From NCBI GenBank assembly GCA_002102555.1, contig MCFL01000001.1, positions 248,001-312,000 on the forward strand: a DNA stretch of 64,000 bases. The letters run 5' to 3'. Of the stretch, positions 10,776 through 21,774 are shown one piece after another (positions within the stretch are counted from its first letter, which is position 1; each line of letters begins with the position of its first letter). The DNA comes from Catenaria anguillulae PL171 (taxonomy: Eukaryota > Blastocladiomycota > Blastocladiomycetes > Blastocladiales > Catenariaceae). The position numbers and the translations under genes were made by a program. The notes beneath the pieces were generated by a model that worked only from the letters and a program-made list of their open reading frames with translations, searched no databases and was not told where the DNA came from.

Positions 10776-11675
10776 GAAGTATCAACCTCCCCGCAAGTGT
10801 ACAGACAGCTGGCAGATGTACATAGAACCATTTTGCTCTGCGGGCCGAAGCTGCGACGCCCTTCACTTTGTTGGTTGTTGACGCTTCTCTGAGGCCTGAG
10901 GGCCAGGACAGCGCATATGAACTTGCCTGTGCGTCAGCACCAGGTTGGCCATTTAATACGTAATGGATGTTGACCATCATGACGTCATGACTATCACCGC
11001 AATGATCAGCAGAATGTCCGGCTTTGGCTTGACTCTGGCCCAATCTGGCCGGACATCCCTACCCTGCCGGACATTTTTTTGCACAGGGGTGCTGGCGTCC
11101 GTCAACACTGCTCACGCTCCGCTCCGTGATTCAGAGAAGCACAAACAATATGAGAGAGAGACGCCACAATGATGTATATCTGCATGTGTATCAGGGGAAG
11201 CAGGGCAGAGCAGAACGGGGATAACGTAAACAAACAAACAAAACGGAATGCAAGTCGACAATCAAGAGGACCGGCGCCCGCCCAAGTGTACGCTCAAAAG
11301 AGTCGGTGCGAAAGAAAGATGGCAAGACGTTGGTGTGTACCAGTAAAGTCATCACGGCGGTGGACGACCGATCGGGACCAAACATGGAGCAAAACACAAA
11401 CGGGGACAGAGTACGATAGGTCCAGGACAGGTGGGACAGGACAAAAAAAAACGACACAGGAAAGGAACAAACAAAGAAAAAAAAAAAAAAAAAAAACGGA
11501 AAACCCAAAGTATAGACGAGCTATGTGTATAATCAAAGAGGGTGATGACAGACGCATTCCAAATATGCGCCAAACGAAAAGATAGAAAAAAAAAAACAAG
11601 CGAATTTCGAGGCGAAAGGTGTCCAGTAGGCCGTCGACGATTGCATTGCAAGAGTCAAGGCAGCGAGCGATGCGA
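10776..11675. other. Intergenic region 3' of RAS
   Basis: No gene supported. The stretch next to RAS is extremely purine-rich on the plus strand, with A-runs at about 11479-11497 and 11586-11597. On the RAS strand these are T-rich tracts 3' of the stop, so they probably belong to its 3' untranslated or termination region. Around 11015-11070 the motif GCCGGACA recurs three times. Confidence 0.45.
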
Positions 11676-12582
11676 TTATTGCACAAGGCACTTGTTGGAC
11701 CACTTGTCCTTCTTGGGCTTGCCCGACTTGCCCGGACGGCCAGACGATGGCCGGTTCGGGTCGGGCCCGCCATCCGTGAACCGGCGGATTTCGCGCACGA
11801 GGTTGAAGAAGGCTTCGTCCACGTTGATGCGTTGCTTTGCCGAAGATTCGATGAATTTGCATTGGAAGTGGCGGGCAAGATCGCGGCCCTCTGAACAGAC
11901 GTCAAACAAACATACGATTATCGCATTGTCGATGAGTCAAAGGTTGTGGGAAACAAACGTGAGAAGACGTAAAAGGGACATACCCTGCTGTGGCACCACC
12001 CGCTCGTGCTCCAAATCACACTTGTTGCCAATCAAGATCATGGGGAAATAATCCTTGTCCTTGACACGCAAGATTTGCTGATGGAAAGTGGCGATTTCCT
12101 CAAACGTGTTGCGCGACGTGATTGAGTACACGAGAAGGAATCCCTCGCCCGTTCGCATGTACTGTTCCCGCATTGCACTGTACTCTTCCTGACCGGCGGT
12201 ATCGAGCACATCGAGCAGCGCAACCTCGTCGTCGATCATGCAGTGCTTGCGGTAGGAATCTGGAAATTTCACGAGTGAGAATACAAATGAGCAGTCAGCG
12301 AGGTCTGCGCGTCTGAAAATGACTGGGGTTTGGTTGGATTGGGTTCAAGAAGAAAGTCAACAAACCTTCAATGGTTGGGTCGTACTCGTCAACGAAATGT
12401 GACTGAATAAACTGAATCGTGAGCGCAGACTTGCCGACACCTGATTCAGGAACAAACAGAACACGGGATCAAGACAAGAATCAACACGTTTGACAGATCA
12501 CAATGATTGGTTCCGCAGATCACGTACCACCACCGCCAACGACAACGAGCTTGTACTCGCGAAGATAGTTTGCTTTACTCAT
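11676..12582 (-). CDS. RAS1: Ras small GTPase
   Basis: Membrane-tethered GTP/GDP switch expected to act upstream of adenylate cyclase and/or MAP kinase pathways in fungi. Four exons, 12582-12528, 12440-12366, 12259-11984 and 11890-11676, give 206 residues, a normal length. G1 reads GGGGVGKSAL (split by intron 1), the effector loop YDPTIEDSYRK (split by intron 2), G3 [11 protein letters not shown] with the catalytic Gln, G4 GNKCDLE and G5 ESSAKQ. The hypervariable tail is basic and rich in Gly, Pro and Lys, ending in the CAAX box CLVQ. The final Gln predicts farnesylation. I see no non-Ras insertion. The closest alternative, a Rap/Rsr1-type GTPase, is less likely because the switch II region is [14 protein letters not shown] with Gln at the catalytic position. 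Confidence 0.95.
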
Positions 12583-14263
12583 GGCTGATGGTCAATGGGT
12601 CGGAAATCCAGAATATTGAAGAAGAATGTGTCAATGGATGCGCGTCGACAGATGGTGTGTGCGTGCTTGGATCGAGTATCGAGACTGCGCAAGAATGAAG
12701 AGAAGATGTCATGTCGAGGTTAGAGACGTCACAAACATTTGAGCATGCGGAGGTTGAGCGGTTGGCATGTGTGAAGTCGGAGACCCGCTCGTCTGGCAGC
12801 CGAGCTGGATGTGAAGTGACCAAGCTCATTTGGCCTCGGCGGATGATTGATGACGAGTGACGAGAGTAAATAGCGCGGTCGAAGAACTTGGTGACGAGTC
12901 AAAAAATGGAGAAGCGATTGCCAGCCATGAGTGAACTGGACAGCAATCTGTTCCGTCTACCAGTTGGAGAGGCTGCCGATGCGGAGGCAACCAGGCGGCG
13001 GGAAGAACCCGTAGGGGTGGCGGCGTCGGTTTCGGTTCTTGACACCATCAGTCATCAATCATCCGCCATTCGTTATCCATCAATCACAGTTGAGCCATGA
13101 GCGCTTCGAGAGCGGATGGCCAAGCGGATGATTTGTCCGAGGAGGAAAAATGCATGGTATGGATACATGATGATGTGGTGGAGGTACATGATGAATACCT
13201 GTGTCGTGTGGGCGCTGGCGGTGCTTCCAATTGTGTGGTCTGGGGCGGGGGGGCGAAGGCGGTGGCAACCTTCGAGAGTGCGGAAAGTGTGGGGGTATGA
13301 GGCCACGGTATTGGTGCGACAAGGTCGGGAGTGCAAAGTGCGCCGAGTATGCGTTGGTATTGGATGAGTCGGATCGTTACGTTGAGGCACTGCTCTGGTT
13401 GTGGACACTAACTGTGTAGATTCTTCGAGGGCGGACAGCGACGCCGATGCGGTCGTGTCTTGGGAGCATGTGTCTTCTTCACTTTGACCCGAGGACAACA
13501 CAAGAGGACAAAATGGGATGGGATGCAATCACAACGAAGGACTCGATGGGCTCTGGAGCTCGTTTCCTGGCGATGAAATGCTCGGCCGGCGCAGGTTTAT
13601 TGGCAAACCTGCACAGCCAGTCGCGCAAGGAATGAGAAATGGGGCGCATTTTGCCTGCTGATGGAGCGTTCAGACGGTGGCGTTCGTCGTGACTACTGGG
13701 GCTTGACAATGTCTGTCCACATTCCGCCATCTTTCGTCTGGACCCAGCACCAACATGTCACATTACTCTATTGCAAAGAAATTCAGAGAATCAGAGCGGA
13801 ACGACCTGCACCATTCATGACGCATGGTATGTGGGCGGCGTTCTTTCCCTCATAATCTAATGTCAGCAGAGAATGATGCCTCCTCATCCCTTGAGAAATC
13901 TAACCGGTGCTTCTCCCCATCGAAATCCTTCTTCATAAATACCCACTTCAAAAGCAAGCTGGTCGGTGATGAATCGGTCACCCTGTTTCCGTCACTCGAT
14001 GAGAGTCCAACAGGTCAGCGTCCACCAAAAGACTGAATACAGACGTGTCTCAACTGTTCGCACCTTGTAAATACGGCTTGGAGTTCGACATTTTTTTTTA
14101 CGTCGGACGACCGATGTACTCCAGCATTTGACGCACCAGCGAGACAGAAAAGCAACCTTGGACCCAGCGCTCAGCCTTGATGATCTTCCTGGACAAAGTT
14201 ACAACAAAGACCACATGACTCTATATTTCCAAAGCGTTTCGACCCATCTCCCACCCACTCCAG
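12583..14263. other. Intergenic region 5' of RAS
   Basis: Contains the RAS 5' region next to 12583 and about 1.6 kb without a supported gene. Open frames on both strands near 13100-13530 are short. One plus-strand frame has a Cys-rich patch (ECGKCGG...WCDK...KCAEY, about 13278-13352), but no complete model can be built. Confidence 0.4.
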
Positions 14264-14995
14264 TCAAACTGCAACGCTCTGCCTCCTCGCCATCAGCTCG
14301 GCACGATGAATGTCATCACCGCCAAGGAATGCCAGGTCGCCACCGACCCTCAATCCCGTCGCCCACACCCAAAGTGCAACCGCAGCAACGACCCGCCCAA
14401 TCAAGGCGCTCATGGCCAGCCTGTCGATGGTGGCCGCACAAGTGCCTGCATCGCGCCGGTGCGTGAAATAAAACACGTGGTGAAAGCAACACGCGAGCAT
14501 GTGGAGAATGGCAAGGCTGAGGAATGCACAGAGGGAAATGTGGACAGGGAGGTGTGAGCGGAATTGCCTTGTCAGGGGAGGGCAGAGATATCGCTTCAGA
14601 ACTAAATGTTACTTTGGGAGACGTGCTACGTTGACTCCGTAATCATGTGCAAAGGTGACAACGACAGTGAATGCTGGCACGCCTTGGATCAGCAGGTACA
14701 CGGCAGTCTTGGCCTGCGAGACGAGACTTGCTGTTGGTTGCAGCACAATCGACGGGGGCACCGCCGCTTGTGTCGACTGCGGGCGCAGGATACCTCCAAT
14801 CTTGGCGCTGAGGTGATGGGTGGCGACAATAGCGGCGGAAAGAGCAGCAAATGGAACGGCAGCCTCGCCCGCTCGAGTCGTGGACGCCACGACGGCCGTC
14901 ATGGCAATGCGGCGGAAGACATGGGACGCCAGGCTGAGGAAGACATGGAGGACCAATGCATAAGTGGCGAATCGAGCGAAAAGGCTGGGAGGCAT
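14264..14995 (-). CDS. MAPEG-family membrane protein, paralogue 2
   Basis: Two exons (14995-14613 and 14516-14264) give 211 residues. The start is MPPSLFARF, because upstream in-frame residues look untranslated. MAPEG proteins are four-helix membrane proteins handling glutathione- and eicosanoid-type substrates. Here a hydrophobic first helix (FATYALVLHVFLSLASHVF) is followed by PFAALSAAIVATHHL, then QGVPAFTVVVTFAHDYGVN, the family's E-x-x-P-x-F-like helix with Gln in place of Glu, and NLAILHMLACCFHHVFYF. It is 27% shorter in coding detail at the loop where paralogue 1 has its first intron. The QGVPAF core and loss of the usual Asn-x-x-Glu suggest altered catalysis. It lies in tandem with the paralogue at 15315-16161, same strand. 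Confidence 0.65.
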
Positions 14996-15314
14996 GTTTT
15001 GCTGGTGCCTGCCTTTGTCGGTGGAGGTACTACAGGACGACGGTTGAGTTGAGTTGCGAGTTTGCTTTATGTAACGATTACTTTGGCATAGTGTCACATT
15101 GAAACAGATATGTAAGAGAGGATTAAGCTGAAGCGGAGAGAGGGAAAGGAAAGCAGGTGAAGTCCGAGCTTTCAAGAAGATCCACCGCCACAGCCGCCAT
15201 CATGCGATCTGAGCCGAGAATGCACACACGTGTTGAGCATTGAGTCGAATTTCCTTTTTGTATTGTAAATGCCACGCACGGACACATGGAAGGACAACAT
15301 GAATCACCACCTTG
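14996..15314. other. Spacer between the two MAPEG paralogues
   Basis: About 320 bp. It holds the upstream region of paralogue 2 and the downstream region of paralogue 1. No gene and no repeat seen. Confidence 0.5.
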
Positions 15315-16161
15315 TTAGGCATACCGGTACGCATCCCACGACTGCCAAAGCACATACTGCACCTGGCGCATCTGCGCCATGATCATCTTGCCCACGGGTG
15401 AGTACTCGAGCGCCAATTTGGATACGGTCAGGTCAAACGAGACTACGCTTGTTGCAAGCGAGTATCCAAAGAGGTAGGCAATGGCGGCCAGGCCGACTTG
15501 GTAAGCGACAAAACGAAGGTATGGCCGGTTGGTCAGGTAAAAAGTGTAGTGAAAGATGCGGGCAAAAACGTGAAGGATGGCGAGACTACATACAGTTATC
15601 ACGCATCCGGGCAATGTGAGATCATGTGTGACAAATGTACATTGCAAGATGGTGCGTATACCTGGTGCGGAGCTGGAGGTCGACCTTGCGCGCATGGGCA
15701 ACGATGACGGCGGCGACAAAGGCGGGCAAACCCTCGAGGAGATTGTAATGCGCAGCCGCGGCTCGAGATGCCATCGAGTTGGACGCCAACGTGTTTCGAC
15801 TGGCGCGTGGATTCTGTCATTTCATACAAAAACACCAGTGATCGGGATGAGAAGCATGAGCAATGGAAAACGACATGTGCAGAGCATGAGTGTTTCTAAA
15901 TATTAATACCTCTGGGTTCATGTACCCATTCTGCAGCATTTGCAGAATGTATGCAGCATACGGACTGACAATGTGTGCGAGCACGATTGCGGCGGCCAGT
16001 GCGGCAAATGGGACGGCGGGCCGGTCGATGGCGGAGTGTGCGACAATCGAGTCGGTGATGGCGTGCATGATCCTCGCCTTGATGAGCATGGCGGCCAGGC
16101 TCCAGGAGAGCAAGAAGAGTGGCGAATAGACCAAGACGGCGGTCAGGAGATCGACCATCAT
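15315..16161 (-). CDS. MAPEG-family membrane protein, paralogue 1
   Basis: Three exons, 16161-15910, 15813-15662 and 15585-15315, splice to 224 residues. Family landmarks are clear: NPRASRNTLASNSM (the NPR-type loop), AAAAHYNLLEGLPAFVAAVI carrying the N-x-x-E-x-x-P core, and FARIFHYTFYLTNRPYLRF, the second conserved Arg/Tyr helix. Four membrane helices can be placed (about residues 5-25, 50-75, 105-130, 145-185). MAPEG enzymes act in ER or mitochondrial-associated membranes on glutathione conjugation or peroxide reduction; the substrate cannot be read from sequence. The tandem neighbour at 14264-14995 has the same last-intron phase and similar segments, so the pair is a local duplication. This copy keeps the canonical residues and is the better candidate for an active enzyme. 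Confidence 0.8.
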
Positions 16162-16558
16162 CTTGACTTTGGGGGGAATGAGGCGGGGCGGGGACCAAAT
16201 GGGCGGGCGAGAGATCAGATGTGCTTGAAGAGCGTTTCCTCATTCAGTTCAGTTCAGTTCATGGACTTGTTTTCATTGTGCCACACAGCGGCAGAGACGA
16301 GACTGAACTGAAGAGAAGCAATTGCAAGGCATTTACATGAGAGACGTGAAAAGGAAAAGAGGAAACGCGATTGAGATTTGACACGCGGGCCGTCGATCAT
16401 GATCATTCGCGTGTCATGATTTCTAAAACTGCCAGGGAAAGCTCGAATATAGATGTTTGCCGTGCATGCAAAAACGCAATGTGTACAGAATCCAAGACAC
16501 ACATGAAAGCCCATCACTCGATAACACGACGCAATCGACCTCCTGCTCTACAGGAACA
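16162..16558. promoter_or_regulatory. Divergent intergenic region
   Basis: About 400 bp between two divergent start codons (16161 minus, 16559 plus), so it should contain both promoters. A short direct repeat, TTCAGTTCAGTTCAG, is at about 16243-16258. No other motif recognised. Confidence 0.4.
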
Positions 16559-17501
16559 ATGTTTTCTTCCCGCCAGACCCCGTCGGGCCTGCCGCCCCTC
16601 GCCCACTCGACCACTGGCGCCGTCATGATGCCCGCCCCGCCATCCATGGACCTCCCGCCAAACGCTCTCGCAAAGCTGTTCGCCTCTTGCACACCCGCAG
16701 AGTCGCTGCCACTCGACCCATCCGTTCCTTACTTTAACCCCCTTCTGCACGACCCAGCACACTGCCCATTGCTCCCACATGAAATCAAGGTACGTAACCC
16801 CGGAATGACTGGAGCATTCTTGTTTGATCACGTCTCACCGAAACGACGGCACTCAACTCTTCAACCAGGCACTTGACATTGCCTCAGCGCTCGCCAAACG
16901 CACCCTCCCACTCGACACGCAAAAGAAGATGCTCGACAAGACACTTTGCGCACTGGCCGACCAGCGCCGAGCGGCCGCCGCGGCCGCGGCCACTGCCTTG
17001 TTTGCCCGACCGCGCTCTGGGGCCCCGCGTCCCTTCACTGCACCCCAACGCGCACCCATGAAGCACTTTGCACGGCCCACGGTGCCGTCGTTACCTGCAG
17101 CCCCTACTCGCTTGTCGTCGTCACGGCCCTCGCCGGTATTTGTCCCAACACCGAGTGCACGCCCTGGAGCGGCGGGGCCGCCGCGGCCGGCACCGACGCC
17201 CAGACCCATCACGCCGCCAACCACGGCGGGCGGGCGTGTGATTCCTGGATTCACACCGTTGCCGGACATGTTTGCGAACGACAACAGTCGCACGCCGGAA
17301 CGCGCGCGGTCGCCAAAGTCGCCCGAAACGGTGGATAGGGATCGGGATGGGGAGGAGGATCACATGGATTTGGTCCAAGATGAGGTCGATGACGAGATTG
17401 TGATCCAAGTGCCCGATGGCGGGTTTGGCCAGAGTCATTTGGACATTGATTATTACGATGTGAGCATGGTGAGTTTGATTGGTGACGACGAGGATTACTG
17501 A
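16559..17501 (+). CDS. Unknown Pro/Ala-rich protein with acidic C-terminus
   Basis: Two exons, 16559-16789 and 16869-17501, with donor AAG/GTACGT and acceptor CCAG, give 287 residues. The N-terminal third, containing LPPNALAKLFASCTPAESLP and ALDIASALAKRTLPLDTQKK, is predicted helical and may be the ordered part. An Ala run (about residues 115-122) and a long Pro/Thr/Arg-rich disordered region follow. The C-terminus is strongly acidic (DLVQDEVDDEIVIQV, ending IGDDEDY). No signal peptide or membrane helix. The EIVIQV patch next to acidic residues could be a SUMO-interaction-like motif, but that is speculation. Family unknown. Confidence 0.7.
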
Positions 17502-17645
17502 CTGACGTTTGGTTTGGGAGCTGCAGTCAATATCGAGTTTTTACATGTATATACCATTTATGACCCCACATGGGCCATGCAAGCAAGTGCCACAATTGAG
17601 TCTATTCATTCATCATCCCAAATCAAATGCACACATCCATCCCAC

Positions 17646-20600
17646 TTACAACGGCGCCGCACTCACCAACCTACCCACAAACCGATCCACCACGGCCGCA
17701 ATCTTGTCTCCCCAACTCAACTTTGGCCGATACCCAACATCCACATGCTCGCCATACCTGCGCCTCCACTTCCTGGCCGTATTCCTTAACGCCGCATCCA
17801 ATGCCTGCACAGTTGCAAACTCGTACGTGACGAGCCGCCCGAAATACGCGCCCGAAAACCGAATGTACCGTGGCGGATACATCAAGTGCGTCCAGTTGGC
17901 CAGCACCAGATCAATGGGCAGCGCCATGCGTGCAGAGTACAAGCCCGCGTGTGCGCGTTGCAACAGTAAAAACTTGTGATAGCGCACCGTCGACTGGGCA
18001 AGCACTTGGGTGTCGACCACCGCCAGCAACGAAGGAATGGGTGCCGGATCGTCGCCATTGGCCGCCCATGCGGACGATGAGTTGGCGACCGGCGGGTGGA
18101 CGTATTCGGGCAAGGGCGGAACGGGCGGTGGCAATGCCGATGTCCTCTCAAGCGTATTGACTGATTCCGGGTCCAGTACAATGTCGTCCAATGACCCGCC
18201 CGATGTGGCCGAGTGCAAGCTTGGGACAGATTGCGCCGCCGTGGGAGCACGCGCGCGTGTGGCGGGCGTCGACCGTGTTCGTGCACGTGCAGCGGCGGCC
18301 GCCCCGGCACTGCCCAGTTTGGCCGTGGCGCTCTTGCTACGCGTCAGCTTGTACATGGCGGGCGGCGGATCGTTGGCCATGGCGGCCACGGCGGCCACTT
18401 CCAGGGCAATGGGCGCGGGCAACGGGTGGTTTTGTGCCGAGCGCGGGTTGCGTGAGGATGTGGGCGAGGGCGAATTGGGTGGCGACGTGCGCGTGAGCGG
18501 GCTTGAGCGGGACAAGGTCGAGGATGTGAGCGGATGGTGTGGTGAGGATGAAGGGGCGGTGGATGATGATGCTGGTGTCACGAGCACAGAGAGGCGGTCG
18601 GATGACGATGAGGGTTTCTTTTTCGAGCTGGGCGTGCGCCGCTTGCGCGAAAATGTCGACGAGGATGCCAGCGACGCAGAGTCGGCGGCCGTGGATGAGG
18701 CCGACGCCGTGGGCGCGTTTGCGAGTCCCGGAATCCCAAGCATACCCGCCGGTAGCATGGCCATGACTGCATCTGCAGGGTGATGATTGATTGCAGCACT
18801 TGCATCTTGATCAGGCACGCCATCGGCCGCTCCTCCCTCGCCATTGGCCGACGCAGATGCAGCCGCAGCCGCCGCAGCCCCGCCATCGTCCGACCCGCTC
18901 GTCGAATGCACCGACCCGGGCCTCCCAGCGGGCGGCGCGAGCAACCCCCCCTCACGACCACCCAACCCAGCGTCCAATGGACCTTGGTCTGGTCCGCACG
19001 CCGGGGTCTTTGCGCCCGCATACGCCAACCACGCAACGATGAGTGCAGCGGTCGTGCGCCAATGGCCGCGCACGCGGGCAATCAAGTCGAGCGACAGTGG
19101 CGTCACGAGATTGCGGTACCCACGTTCCATGCGGTCAATCGCAGCGCGAATGTGCCAGGAGATGAGCCGGTGGTCTTCCAGTTCAAGGGCGTACAGGTCG
19201 ACTTCAAGCCGGAACAAAACGTCTATGCGATCGAGTCCAGGCTGGTTAGCAAAAAAAAAAAAAAAAAATGCGGCACCACATGCAGAAAAAGGGTTAAGCG
19301 TACTGGCAATGTCTCGCCAAGGATCCAAACTCTGCTTGGCCGGCCGTGGCGAGCTCGTATGCGTCCAAAACGAAAAGCTGGACCGCCGATGGTTGGGATT
19401 GTTGTGCCTGGACGACGATGATCCCGACCCAGCATTGTTGCTGCTGTTGTTGTTGTTGTGCCTTGCATCTGCGGCCGCCGCCATGGCCAACCCAAGGCCA
19501 ACCCCGCCCACCGACGTCGGCCCGCCTGACGAGGCGTCCCGCGACGACGACGACGAGGTGGTTGGCGCCGTACGCGTCATGGTTCCGCCACGCTGCACGA
19601 GCGAGTGGCTCAGCGCATACACAAACTCAAGGTCTTGTTGCTGGCGCCGGGCTTCGGCCGAGCGTGCAGAGTCGGTGGACCGGCGGCCGCTGCCCGTTGG
19701 CGGGGTGGGTGTCGAGGTGGTTGCTGAAGCTGCAGAGCGAGGCCGTGGGAAGGTAGGAGAAGTGGGCGGTTCAGAATGGGTGCGTGGCGGTGGAGCTAGC
19801 ACTGTGACGGATGAGCCCGGGCGAATGGGCGTGGGTGCGAGCGGGTCATTGACCGTGGTGCTTGCTTCGGCCGTGGTCGAGCCTTGCTCGGAAGTGGGAA
19901 CGGATGGAGTAGCGGCTTGTGGGGCGAGCGCGGGTGAATGCGGCGGTGAGGGAACGGGCACCACGACGGCCGCATAGAGATCCGCAACACTTGGGGCTTG
20001 TGACAAGTACTGGACAATTTGCTTGGAGAGGTAATGATTGGGTTTGCCCGAAACGGGATTCAACAGGGTCCCAGCGACATAGGTATTTGGCTCCCTGAGC
20101 GACCCCTTGAAATCATTGACAAACCGCACTGCGCTCAAAAAACTTGCCGTCAAGACAGTCCCGCACTGGTCGCAACTCAAGCCCTTGAATCCTTGCTCGA
20201 GCTTGAGCCGGAGATAGTTTGCAGGTGCCACCTCGACATCATTGGTGCACGTCGGGCAGCTCAAGTAAAACGGCGACACATCATCAAACTGCAGCGTCCA
20301 ATCCTCGCCCGTAAAACTGGTCCACATGCGCTCCGAGCTCGCGTGTGTGTACCCAAACGGGTCGGAATCGAGCAGCTCGCGAATTTTGGCGAGCGGTGGC
20401 GACAGGTACAGGAGCGAATCATCAAACAACCGACTCACGTCTTCGACATAGTGGCGGACGGCCGTGAAATGTGCAAGCCACATGAGGACCACGTCGAGCG
20501 GCGGAACAATGCGACCTGCAGGGACCAATCCTTCGTCGCCCACGGCACGCAACCGTTCGAGCATAAACAACCATTTCACATATCTGTTTTCCGCGCGGAT

Positions 20601-21398
20601 CAAGTAAAGCGCGTCCACGGCCGGGTCCGTGTGGCGACACCGATGCAGCAACTGGTGCATGACGACGGCATGGTGCTCGAGCAGTTGCGACGTCACGACG
20701 CGGTCGACAATGATGCCGAACCCGTCGTTGGCGGCGGCATCTGCATCGTCAAGTGTGGCAGCAGCGAGGTCGAGGTGTTGTGCGAGCCAGGCACGGTCCG
20801 GAATGTGGTCGCCGTGCAGCACGTCAGCATCGTCCGTGTCGGAAAGGGGCGACGTGTGAGAGCGGGCTCGCGCGGACCGGGAACGGCGGCGGTGCGAGAT
20901 CCAGCCGTGACTGTGATTGGTATGGTGAGCCGAGCGAGAGGCCGTCGGGGAAGTGGGTGCGGTCGTCGTAGCGACCGAGTCGGGTGGGTCGTCGGCCGAG
21001 AGCAAACGGGACGGGTGGTCGGCAGGGTGGACGGCCGGGAGCGGGGTGTTGGCGGTAGGCGAGGGTGCACGGGTGGTCGACGTGGCGGTGGCGGTGGCAG
21101 AGGAGGCGGGTTGCTCGTTGAGGGCGGCGGCTTGGGCAGCGAGGTGCGGGTCCCTGGGTGGAGCGTGAGGGAGGTTGAATCTTGGTGTGGGTTCTGGGGT
21201 CGCGGTCACGGGTAGAGCAATGGCTGGGTGCGGTGGGAGTGCGATCGAGTTTGGCCTTGTGGAGGGTGTGGACGATGGCATGGAAGCCGGTTGAGAAGAC
21301 TGAGCAGAAGGCAACGGCGGGGTGGGCGGGGTGCCGGCCAAGACGGAGACGTCCTCCTCTTGCGGTGATGGTGATGGAGAATGTGCGTCCATCTTCAA
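17646..21398 (-). CDS. GRDP/DUF1399-like (glycine-rich-domain protein) family member
   Basis: One intron (19303-19223, 81 nt) gives 1,223 residues. Two copies of the DUF1399-type helical unit are visible. The first, about residues 190-450, has RIVPPLDVVLMWLAHFTAV (family P-x-D-V-x-x-x-W-x-x-H core) and SSERMWTSFTGEDWTL, then a CPTC...CDQC pair (about residues 378-412), probably a zinc ribbon. The second, near the C-terminus, has MALPIDLVLANWTHLM followed by PPRYIRFSG. Long Ser/Pro/Thr-rich disordered regions lie at the N-terminus, between the units and around 850-1080, with poly-Asn and poly-Ser runs. Related proteins exist in fungi and plants; their biochemical role is poorly known. An alternative start is the Met at 21392. 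Confidence 0.75.
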   Translation of the reverse strand: MKMDAHSPSPSPQEEDVSVLAGTPPTPPLPSAQSSQPASMPSSTPSTRPNSIALPPHPAIALPVTATPEPTPRFNLPHAPPRDPHLAAQAAALNEQPASSATATATSTTRAPSPTANTPLPAVHPADHPSRLLSADDPPDSVATTTAPTSPTASRSAHHTNHSHGWISHRRRSRSARARSHTSPLSDTDDADVLHGDHIPDRAWLAQHLDLAAATLDDADAAANDGFGIIVDRVVTSQLLEHHAVVMHQLLHRCRHTDPAVDALYLIRAENRYVKWLFMLERLRAVGDEGLVPAGRIVPPLDVVLMWLAHFTAVRHYVEDVSRLFDDSLLYLSPPLAKIRELLDSDPFGYTHASSERMWTSFTGEDWTLQFDDVSPFYLSCPTCTNDVEVAPANYLRLKLEQGFKGLSCDQCGTVLTASFLSAVRFVNDFKGSLREPNTYVAGTLLNPVSGKPNHYLSKQIVQYLSQAPSVADLYAAVVVPVPSPPHSPALAPQAATPSVPTSEQGSTTAEASTTVNDPLAPTPIRPGSSVTVLAPPPRTHSEPPTSPTFPRPRSAASATTSTPTPPTGSGRRSTDSARSAEARRQQQDLEFVYALSHSLVQRGGTMTRTAPTTSSSSSRDASSGGPTSVGGVGLGLAMAAAADARHNNNNSSNNAGSGSSSSRHNNPNHRRSSFSFWTHTSSPRPAKQSLDPWRDIASTLNPFSACGAAFFFFFFANQPGLDRIDVLFRLEVDLYALELEDHRLISWHIRAAIDRMERGYRNLVTPLSLDLIARVRGHWRTTAALIVAWLAYAGAKTPACGPDQGPLDAGLGGREGGLLAPPAGRPGSVHSTSGSDDGGAAAAAAASASANGEGGAADGVPDQDASAAINHHPADAVMAMLPAGMLGIPGLANAPTASASSTAADSASLASSSTFSRKRRTPSSKKKPSSSSDRLSVLVTPASSSTAPSSSPHHPLTSSTLSRSSPLTRTSPPNSPSPTSSRNPRSAQNHPLPAPIALEVAAVAAMANDPPPAMYKLTRSKSATAKLGSAGAAAAARARTRSTPATRARAPTAAQSVPSLHSATSGGSLDDIVLDPESVNTLERTSALPPPVPPLPEYVHPPVANSSSAWAANGDDPAPIPSLLAVVDTQVLAQSTVRYHKFLLLQRAHAGLYSARMALPIDLVLANWTHLMYPPRYIRFSGAYFGRLVTYEFATVQALDAALRNTARKWRRRYGEHVDVGYRPKLSWGDKIAAVVDRFVGRLVSAAPL

Positions 21399-21774
21399 AA
21401 GAAAATGTCAGTTGACCGTCTGGATGATGGACACTCGCATGCGCATGGGCATGTGCATCAGTGCATGGGAAACATCAACTATCAATGATGAAAGTTAATA
21501 ACATCAACTTGACGATGGCATGACTTGACATGGAGTCTGTTCTCTGTCAGGTTGCAATCATTGCAATGAAATTCGCTCGTCAACTTTGAATTGGCACTTC
21601 AGCTTCAACCTTCGCTGTTGTGGCGTTACGGTTACGGCCTCATCTTCGTCTGATAACTGTCAGCACTCCTCGATCGACAGCCCGCTTCGGCCAATGTTCT
21701 TTGCCCATTCCGTCCTGGTTTGTGTTCCGCGATGTCACCATGCATGACATGATGAGTGACTCACTTCTGTCACA
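21399..21774. promoter_or_regulatory. Divergent intergenic region
   Basis: Lies between the divergent starts of the GRDP-like gene (21398 minus) and the SprT-like gene (21775 plus). A CATCAACT motif occurs twice near 21472 and 21502. No gene seen. Confidence 0.4.

Noticed and set aside
13097-13419. Small Cys-rich frame (ECGKCGG...WCDK...KCAEY) upstream of RAS
   Set aside because: The frame with the Cys patch has no start of its own, and joining it to the ATG at 13097 needs unsupported introns. Left as intergenic.
13073-13528. Minus-strand frame of 151 codons, Thr/His/Pro-rich
   Set aside because: No domain, low-complexity composition, and no support for flanking exons.
20019-21215. Plus-strand frame of 398 codons opposite the GRDP-like gene
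   Set aside because: Shadow frame; the minus strand carries the recognisable domain motifs.
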